This document shows positions 6,031 to 6,675 of a DNA stretch of 6,675 nt, in pieces. The notes beneath the pieces were generated by a model. That model was not told where the DNA came from and did no database searches. It saw nothing but the letters and a program-made list of their open reading frames with translations. The stretch is from Oscillospiraceae bacterium (lineage in GTDB: Bacteria > Bacillota_A > Clostridia > Oscillospirales > Oscillospiraceae), in assembly GCA_017505505.1 (NCBI GenBank), contig JAFVPA010000055.1, forward strand, positions 1-6,675, in the 5' to 3' direction. Made by a program: the position numbers and the translations under genes. How positions within the stretch are numbered: position 1 is the first letter of the stretch; each line of letters begins with the position of its first letter.

Positions 6031-6675
6031 ATGAAGAAACTGATTGCTATGCTTCTGGCACTGGCTATGGTTCTGTCTCTGGCTGCCTGCGGCGGCAAGA
6101 CCGAAGCTCCTGCTGCTACTGAAGCCCCCGCAACCGAAGCTGCTCCCGTCGCTATGACCGAAGCCGAGAAGGCCGCAGCTGAGGCTGAAATCCGTTACGC
6201 TCTGGGCCTGCTGCTGGACCGTAACTACATCGTTGAGGAAATCGGCCAGGCTGGCCAGGTTCCCGCTTCCTCCTTCGTCGCCATGGGTATGACCGATGCC
6301 GACGGCTCCGAGTTCTACAAGAACGCCGGTGACAATGCTGACTTCGACGGCTACTACAACGTCTCCAAGGAAGCTTTCGAGGACAACTACGCTAAGGCTT
6401 ACGAGATCCTGACCAAGTACTACGAGGTTGATGAAAACGGCATGATCACCAACTTCCCCACCCTGACCTACCTGTACAACACCTCTGAGGGCCACAAGGC
6501 CATCGGCGAGTACCTGCAGTCCGCTCTGGCCGCTGTGGGTATCACCATGAACCTGGAGAACCAGGAGTGGAACACCTTCCTGAACACCCGTAAGAACGGC
6601 GATTACTCCATCGCCCGTAACGGCTGGCTGGCTGACTACAACGATCCCATCTGCTTCCTGGATATGTGGACCACC
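6031..6675 (+). CDS. Peptide-binding lipoprotein (SBP family 5, OppA-like) lacking domains I/II; runs off right edge
   Basis: 215 codons from the ATG at 6031, open to the window end. Residues 1-20 are a lipoprotein signal with lipobox LAAC (Cys20), so the product should be anchored outside the membrane, where it would deliver peptides to OppBC. Residues 21-52 are a low-complexity Ala/Glu/Pro/Thr linker. From residue 54 (IRYALGLLLDRNYIVEEIGQ) the sequence matches domain III of OppA-type proteins: TYLYNTSEGHKAIGEYL (146-162), NLENQEWNTFLNTRKNGDY (174-192) and ARNGWLADYNDP (195-206). In E. coli OppA the corresponding ARAGWCADYNEP lies late in the protein and includes Asp419, which binds the peptide amino group; Asp202 is its counterpart. 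Full-length relatives have some 270 further residues (domains I and II) between signal and this point. They are absent here in frame. The gene is therefore either a lobe-only binding protein or a deletion product. Arginine codons are all CGT, matching a highly expressed gene. Confidence 0.85.
   Translation, partial: MKKLIAMLLALAMVLSLAACGGKTEAPAATEAPATEAAPVAMTEAEKAAAEAEIRYALGLLLDRNYIVEEIGQAGQVPASSFVAMGMTDADGSEFYKNAGDNADFDGYYNVSKEAFEDNYAKAYEILTKYYEVDENGMITNFPTLTYLYNTSEGHKAIGEYLQSALAAVGITMNLENQEWNTFLNTRKNGDYSIARNGWLADYNDPICFLDMWTT

Noticed and set aside
4788..6098. Long minus-strand open frame (436 codons) opposite oppF and the following gap
   Set aside because: It is opposite an intact OppF ATPase and runs through the REP-like hairpins. 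Its composition is what a codon-biased gene gives on the opposite strand, with no family motifs.
5835..6122. Plus-strand open frame across the repeat element and the lipoprotein start
   Set aside because: It starts within the REPIN-like element and overlaps the true signal-peptide frame out of phase. Its later part (from the ATG at 6021) ignores the better-spaced start at 6031.

Overview
The window looks like a chromosomal segment from a Gram-positive, anaerobic gut-type Firmicute, probably a Clostridia member near the Oscillospiraceae. This is an inference from several signs: a CIRCE heat-shock operator, strong AAGGAGG-type ribosome sites, AT-rich intergenic DNA between GC-richer genes, and a lipoprotein signal of the MKKLIAMLLALAMVLSLAAC type. 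The genus cannot be fixed from the sequence alone.

Layout. The left 1165 bases are the 5' part of clpB on the minus strand, a protein disaggregase that runs off the left edge. It has its own sigma-A-type promoter and a perfect CIRCE operator between promoter and start codon, so HrcA control is very likely. The 617-base divergent intergenic region (1166-1782) also holds a plus-strand terminator-like hairpin (1452-1503) with no gene in front of it, a good plus-strand promoter (1613-1641), and two perfect inverted repeats in the leader of the next operon (1698-1721 and 1725-1740).

The right three quarters are a plus-strand oligopeptide/dipeptide ABC importer operon: oppB and oppC (permeases), then oppD and oppF (ATPases). 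The genes are tightly packed, with gaps of 11, 13 and 2 bases. A 256-base gap follows, and then a substrate-binding lipoprotein gene that runs off the right edge. The gap carries a 137-bp structured element: two GTAG-plus-hairpin units in inverted orientation, differing from each other by paired compensatory changes. It resembles a REP doublet (REPIN/BIME).

How they work together. OppB and OppC form the membrane channel, OppD and OppF power it with ATP, and the lipoprotein would normally capture peptides outside the cell. The most unusual point is that lipoprotein. After the signal peptide and a short Ala/Glu/Pro/Thr linker it goes straight into the sequence of domain III of OppA-type binding proteins, so about 270 residues of domains I and II appear to be missing in frame. 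It is either a lobe-only binding protein or a deletion (natural or from assembly) and deserves checking first.
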